Positions 25,703 to 28,512 of a DNA stretch of 28,512 bases are shown in pieces. The stretch is from positions 58,688 through 87,199 of the forward strand of contig CADEDU010000022.1 in the NCBI GenBank assembly GCA_902826155.1, read 5' to 3'. Made by a program: the position numbers and the translations under genes. Numbering within the stretch: position 1 is the first letter of the stretch; each line of letters opens with the position of its first letter. Source of the stretch: an uncultured beta proteobacterium. Lineage in GTDB: Bacteria > Pseudomonadota > Gammaproteobacteria > Burkholderiales > SG8-39. A model generated the notes under the pieces. The model worked only from the letters and a program-made list of their open reading frames with translations. It had not been told where the DNA came from and ran no database searches.

Positions 25703-27103
25703 TTATTTCTTTTGCATCGCGTCCTTCACTGCATCGGCGACCGATTTCCCGACGTCTTTCATCGCGTCTTTCATCGCATCGGTAGCCGCTTTGGCGGCAT
25801 CACCGGCGGCTTGCGCGGCGCCCGACGCGGCGTCCTTCGCGGCCTCGACCGCGGCGCCTGCGGTACCGGCCGCGGCCTTCATGAAGGCCTCGAACTGCGT
25901 CGACTTGCCGCCTTGCACGACCGCGGTCGGCTCGATCTTGCCGCCCTTCATCGTGAAGATGGTGATCTCGGCGTTCCTGCGGTCGCCCTTGCCGTCGAAC
26001 GCGATCTTGCCGGTGGCACCACTGAACTCGATCTTGGCGAGCTCGGGCAGGTACTTGGTCGGGTCGGGCGAGTTGGCTTTCTTCATCGCCTCGATCAACA
26101 GGTTCGCCGCGTCGTAGGTGAACGGTGAATAGATGATCGGATCGGCGTTGAAGCGCTTCTTGTACGCGTCGAGGAACGCCTTGCTAGCCGCCTGCGGCGG
26201 CAGGCCGGCCTGCGAGCAGATGAAGCCTTCGGCGGCGTCACCAGCCAGCTCCTTCATCTTCTCGGTGCAGGCACCGTCGCCGAACGCGAACACCGCCTTG
26301 ATGCCCAGTTCGCGCGCCTGTTTGAGCAGCGGCCCACCGGTGGCGTCCATGCCGCCGTAGAACACGGCCTGCGGATCACCGCCTTTGATCTTGGTGAGCA
26401 CCGCTTTCCAGTCGGTGGTCTTGTCGGTGCCCTTCTCGCGCGGCAGCACTTTGATGCCGGCTTCCTTCAGGGTCTTTTCCACTTCGTTGGCCAGGCCTTC
26501 ACCGTAGGCAGTGGCATCGTCGATCACCGCGACCGAGCCGGGCTTGACCTCGCCGGCCAGGTAACCCGCGACCGCCGGGCCCTGCTGGTCGTCACGGCCC
26601 ACGACGCGGAACGTGACCTTGTAGCCGCGCTCGGTGACCTGCGGATTGGTGGCCGAGCCGGAGATCATCGGGATATTTGCCTGGTTGTAGATCTCGGAGG
26701 CCGGGATAGTCACGCCCGAGTTCAGGTGCCCGACGATACCGGCCACTTTGGCGTCGACCAGCTTCTGCGCCACGGTCGTACCCACTTTCGGATCGGCTTG
26801 ATCGTCTTCGCCGAGGAACTCGAACTTCACCGCCTTGCCGTCGAATTTGATTCCCGCTTCGTTGGCCTGCTCGATCGCAAGACGCGCGCCGTTCTCGTTG
26901 TCCTTGCCCAGGTGCGCGATGCCACCGGTGAGTGGACCGACATGCCCGATTCTCACTGTGATCGACTCGGGTGCTGGCGCTGCCGCAGCCGTAGGTGCAG
27001 CCGCTTCGGCTTTGGCGGCCGGTTTGGGTTCTTCCTTGCCGCAGGCGGCGAACAGGGTTGCGACCGAAACGCTGGCGATGAGCAATCGAGCGTTGCGTTG
27101 CAT
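25703..27103 (-). CDS. livK: LivK-like branched-chain amino acid-binding lipoprotein with an added helical C-terminal tail
   Basis: This is a 466-residue substrate-binding protein of periplasmic-binding fold type I. The signal ends in LFAAC with lipidation expected at Cys21, then an Ala/Pro/Lys linker (22-46). IGHVGPLTGGIAHLGKDNENGARLA (52-76), GIVGHLNSGVTIPASEIY and YSPFTYDAANLLIEAM are typical of LivK-like proteins. The family core ends near residue 405. It is followed by about 60 residues of Ala-, Lys- and Asp-rich sequence in short helical repeats (AAKDAASGAAQAAGDAAKAA, TDAMKDAMKDVGKS), resembling a LEA-like or amphipathic coiled helix. The ATG at 27103 has AGGAG seven bases upstream. It is the first liv gene, with its own promoter and a terminator hairpin after it. 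Confidence 0.94.
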   Translation of the reverse strand: MQRNARLLIASVSVATLFAACGKEEPKPAAKAEAAAPTAAAAPAPESITVRIGHVGPLTGGIAHLGKDNENGARLAIEQANEAGIKFDGKAVKFEFLGEDDQADPKVGTTVAQKLVDAKVAGIVGHLNSGVTIPASEIYNQANIPMISGSATNPQVTERGYKVTFRVVGRDDQQGPAVAGYLAGEVKPGSVAVIDDATAYGEGLANEVEKTLKEAGIKVLPREKGTDKTTDWKAVLTKIKGGDPQAVFYGGMDATGGPLLKQARELGIKAVFAFGDGACTEKMKELAGDAAEGFICSQAGLPPQAASKAFLDAYKKRFNADPIIYSPFTYDAANLLIEAMKKANSPDPTKYLPELAKIEFSGATGKIAFDGKGDRRNAEITIFTMKGGKIEPTAVVQGGKSTQFEAFMKAAAGTAGAAVEAAKDAASGAAQAAGDAAKAATDAMKDAMKDVGKSVADAVKDAMQKK

Positions 27104-27207
27104 GGGAGGGCTCCTTTTGCGACTTGTTCGGGTTCCGGCGAGCAACGCCCGCGTCGGAATGAAGGGATTTCGATGCCGGTCGGGATGACGACCGTCAAGC
27201 GGGGCGG

Positions 27208-27236
27208 ATTATCGAAACCTGACCCGCCACTGTCAA
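27208..27236 (-). promoter_or_regulatory. Near-consensus sigma70 promoter for livK
   Basis: On the minus strand a perfect TTGACA (27236-27231) is followed after 17 bases by GATAAT (27213-27208), five of six matches. This predicts a transcription start near 27201 and a leader of about 98 bases before the livK ATG at 27103. Confidence 0.85.
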
Positions 27237-27325
27237 ACGAGACGATCGATGCGGTCAAGACCCTCGACGGGGGAGCGTCGATTGCGATGCCGGGCTCGAG
27301 AAAAGCTGCCGCACCGGAAAAACGG

Positions 27326-27362
27326 ACAAACAAAAAGCCGGCATGCGCTCGGCATGCCGGCT
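27326..27362 (-). terminator. Rho-independent terminator after the small cytochrome c gene
   Basis: A perfect 11-bp GC-rich stem (27336-27346 with 27352-27362, 5-base loop) is followed on the minus strand by TTTTTGTTTG. It lies 28 bases past the cytochrome stop, and upstream of the livK promoter, so it insulates the two transcription units. Confidence 0.92.
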
Positions 27363-27390
27363 CTTCTTACCGCGGGTGAATCGCGACGAC

Positions 27391-27696
27391 TTACAGCGCC
27401 AGGATGAACTTCACCATTGCCTGCAGATCAGCGTCGCTCACGTTCGGATTCGGCGGCATCGGGATCGGACCCCAGGCGCCTTGCCCGCCCTTCTTCACCT
27501 TCTCGGCAAGCATGGCCGCCGCTTTGGCGTTGCCCTTGTACTTGGCCGACACTTCCTTGTAGCCCGGGCCGACGAGCTTCTTATCGATGGCGTGGCACGC
27601 CACGCAACCGTTCTTCTTCAGCAGTTCTTCGTTTGCGATGGCCGGACCGGCGCTCAACAGCGCGATCGCTGCGATACCGGGGATGATGCGCTTCAT
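27391..27696 (-). CDS. Monoheme class I cytochrome c (c551/c552-like)
   Basis: This is a 101-residue periplasmic cytochrome with a signal peptide (about 1-22, cleavage near AIANEE) and one haem site, CVACH, at 31-35. KLVGPGYKEVSAKYKG (40-55) and the distal PIPMPPN with Met80 as sixth ligand are typical of the c551/c552 group that serves as a small electron shuttle. An AAGGAG ribosome binding site lies seven bases before the ATG at 27696. It has its own terminator. The start region is preceded by a triple 15-base repeat in the leader. Confidence 0.95.
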   Translation of the reverse strand: MKRIIPGIAAIALLSAGPAIANEELLKKNGCVACHAIDKKLVGPGYKEVSAKYKGNAKAAAMLAEKVKKGGQGAWGPIPMPPNPNVSDADLQAMVKFILAL

Positions 27697-27727
27697 GAAT
27701 GCTCCTTCAACGAGTCGACGTAACTTG

Positions 27728-27772
27728 ACGAGACCTGCTTCAGCGAGACCTGCTTAAACAAGACCTGCTGCT
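27728..27772. repeat. Three 15-base tandem repeats in the cytochrome c leader
   Basis: Units at 27728-27742 (acgagacctgcttca), 27743-27757 (gcgagacctgcttaa) and 27758-27772 (acaagacctgctgct) share AGACCTGCT at the same place in each. They lie 30-75 bases upstream of the cytochrome start codon, so they are probably within its transcribed leader. Confidence 0.85.
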
Positions 27773-27833
27773 GCCGAAAGCGCGGGAGTTTACCCAATTC
27801 ACAGACGCTTCGCGGTCGATCCGGTGCGATCGG

Positions 27834-27861
27834 CGGGTGATTTCCGCACCCGATCAGGGTG
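27834..27861. other. Two mutually exclusive hairpins in the cytochrome c / FecR intergenic region
   Basis: CGGGTG (27834-27839) can pair with CACCCG (27847-27852), and GCACCC (27846-27851) can instead pair with GGGTGC (27856-27861). Both stems are 6 bp and perfect and share the middle arm. This may be a regulatory switch, an operator or chance in GC-rich sequence. Confidence 0.3.
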
Positions 27862-28156
27862 CAAACCGCCCTCTCGCGTTGTCTATCGCAAACCGACCAG
27901 TCGCGCCCATCAACGTCCGGTGAGCATCGTCCGTTGACAGCGGCGCTGGCAGGACGAGGCCTGCGGCGCACTCTCCCGCAAGCGGACCGTCGGGGCATCA
28001 GCAGTTGTGCGCTGGTACACGCAGACGCAGCCAATTTCTGCCTGCATTCGTCGTAGGCGATGAGGCGCGCAATGTGCGCGGTGCGAAATTGCGCCGAAGC
28101 GAAACGCAGCCTTTGCAATGATCAGTGCCATCAGAAGAATTGATGAAAGCGCTGCC

Positions 28157-28512
28157 ATGCCTCCCTGCGTCAATCCCGGGCGCGTCCGCGCGCGACTGCC
28201 CTGTCGCGTGATCGTGCCGGTCGGCTCTGCGGTATTGCTCCTCGCTGCATCGAGCGCGTTCGCGCAGCGCGCGGGCGTCGTCGAGTTCAGCGTAGGTGAT
28301 GTCGTCGCTGAAAACAGCAGCGGCGCAGCGCGTAACCTGGTCAAGAACGCAGACGTGCTGTCCGGCGATCGCATCAAGACGCGCAACGGCCGCGCGCAGA
28401 TCCGCTTCGCCGACGGTGCTTTCATCTCGCTCGTACCGGACACCGAGTTCCACGTCCGCAACTATCGCTACGAAGGTCGTGCCGACGGCTCCGAGACCGG
28501 CTTCTTCTCGAT
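28157..28512 (+). CDS. FecR-domain periplasmic protein (N-terminal part only)
   Basis: This frame is open to the window edge, with 118 codons visible. It has a signal peptide (about 1-38: basic start, then VPVGSAVLLLAASSAFAQ) and a FecR-type domain beginning GVVEFSVGDVVAENSSG, then LVKNADVLSGDRIKTRNGRAQIRFADGAFISLVPDTEF, of which the blocks DVLSGDRIKT and ISLVPDTEF are the recognisable ones. Such domains occur both in iron-sensing anti-sigma regulators and in secreted proteins of unknown role; with a signal peptide rather than an inner-membrane regulator N terminus, the second is more likely. An in-frame ATG at 28118 would add 13 residues. The gene is divergent from the small cytochrome gene. 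Confidence 0.85.
   Translation, partial: MPPCVNPGRVRARLPCRVIVPVGSAVLLLAASSAFAQRAGVVEFSVGDVVAENSSGAARNLVKNADVLSGDRIKTRNGRAQIRFADGAFISLVPDTEFHVRNYRYEGRADGSETGFFS

Larger units (their letters stand above)
27697..28156. other. 460-base intergenic region between divergent cytochrome c and FecR genes
   Basis: I see no credible gene here. A minus frame of 141 codons (27693-28118) has no family resemblance, is rich in Arg and Cys and overlaps the cytochrome start. The interval holds the 15-base repeats (27728-27772), two mutually exclusive short hairpins (27834-27861) and probably both promoters. The best -10-like candidate is TAAACT on the minus strand near 27790, without a convincing -35 box. Confidence 0.6.

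Noticed and set aside
24276..26117. A 613-codon plus-strand open frame
   Set aside because: It spans livM, livH and livK in antisense, with no recognisable domain and a His/Gln/Arg-rich composition; a shadow frame.
27693..28118. A 141-codon minus frame upstream of the small cytochrome gene
   Set aside because: No homology, Cys/Arg-rich composition, overlaps the cytochrome ribosome binding site and runs through the leader repeats; considered non-coding.

Overview
The window reads as chromosomal DNA of a GC-rich betaproteobacterium, probably Burkholderiales-like. The reasons are a System II cytochrome c maturation pair (ResB/CcsA type), a diheme cytochrome c4, an engB-hemB neighbourhood, an Asp-type (Mg-dependent) HemB and a cutA-dsbD pair. 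I see no phage, transposon, CRISPR array, tRNA or rRNA. Almost all genes are full length and ordinary; only the two window ends cut genes (msrQ at the left, a FecR-domain protein at the right).

Layout. Positions 1-5792 (minus strand) hold an envelope redox run: cytochrome c4, then after a clear terminator resB, ccsA, a COG4315-like lipoprotein, msrP and msrQ. Positions 5996-7938 (plus) hold engB and hemB. Between them, on the minus strand, lies a compact three-hairpin RNA ending in a strong intrinsic terminator. Two of its hairpin loops are C/U-rich, and one carries CUCCUCCC, complementary to Shine-Dalgarno sequences. This is the most interesting element of the window. Positions 8021-9731 hold a TonB-like/DUF3108 protein and a small membrane protein. 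Positions 9722-16819 (minus) run epimerase, cutA, dsbD, cupin, HlyD-type adaptor, FtsX/MacB-type permease and ABC ATPase; the last three form a tripartite DevBCA/MacAB-like transporter. Positions 16922-18195 (plus) hold a ferredoxin-type flavin reductase and a small lipoprotein. Positions 18182-21687 (minus) hold a GMC oxidoreductase, an M50 metalloprotease and a DUF2167 protein. Positions 21917-27103 (minus) form a complete branched-chain amino acid-type ABC uptake operon, livK-livH-livM-livG-livF, with a near-consensus sigma70 promoter before livK and a terminator hairpin between livK and livH. A small monoheme cytochrome c (minus) and a FecR-domain gene (plus) close the window.

How the parts fit. 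ResB/CcsA deliver and attach haem to apocytochromes such as the two cytochromes c here, DsbD supplies periplasmic reducing power, HemB makes a haem precursor and MsrPQ repairs oxidised periplasmic methionines. The left and middle parts therefore centre on haem and periplasmic thiol/thioether redox chemistry. The liv operon is a separate transport unit with several small oddities: a lysine/alanine-rich helical tail on a lipoprotein LivK, a two-cysteine insertion in LivH, and short sequence duplications at the livF stop and the livM start.
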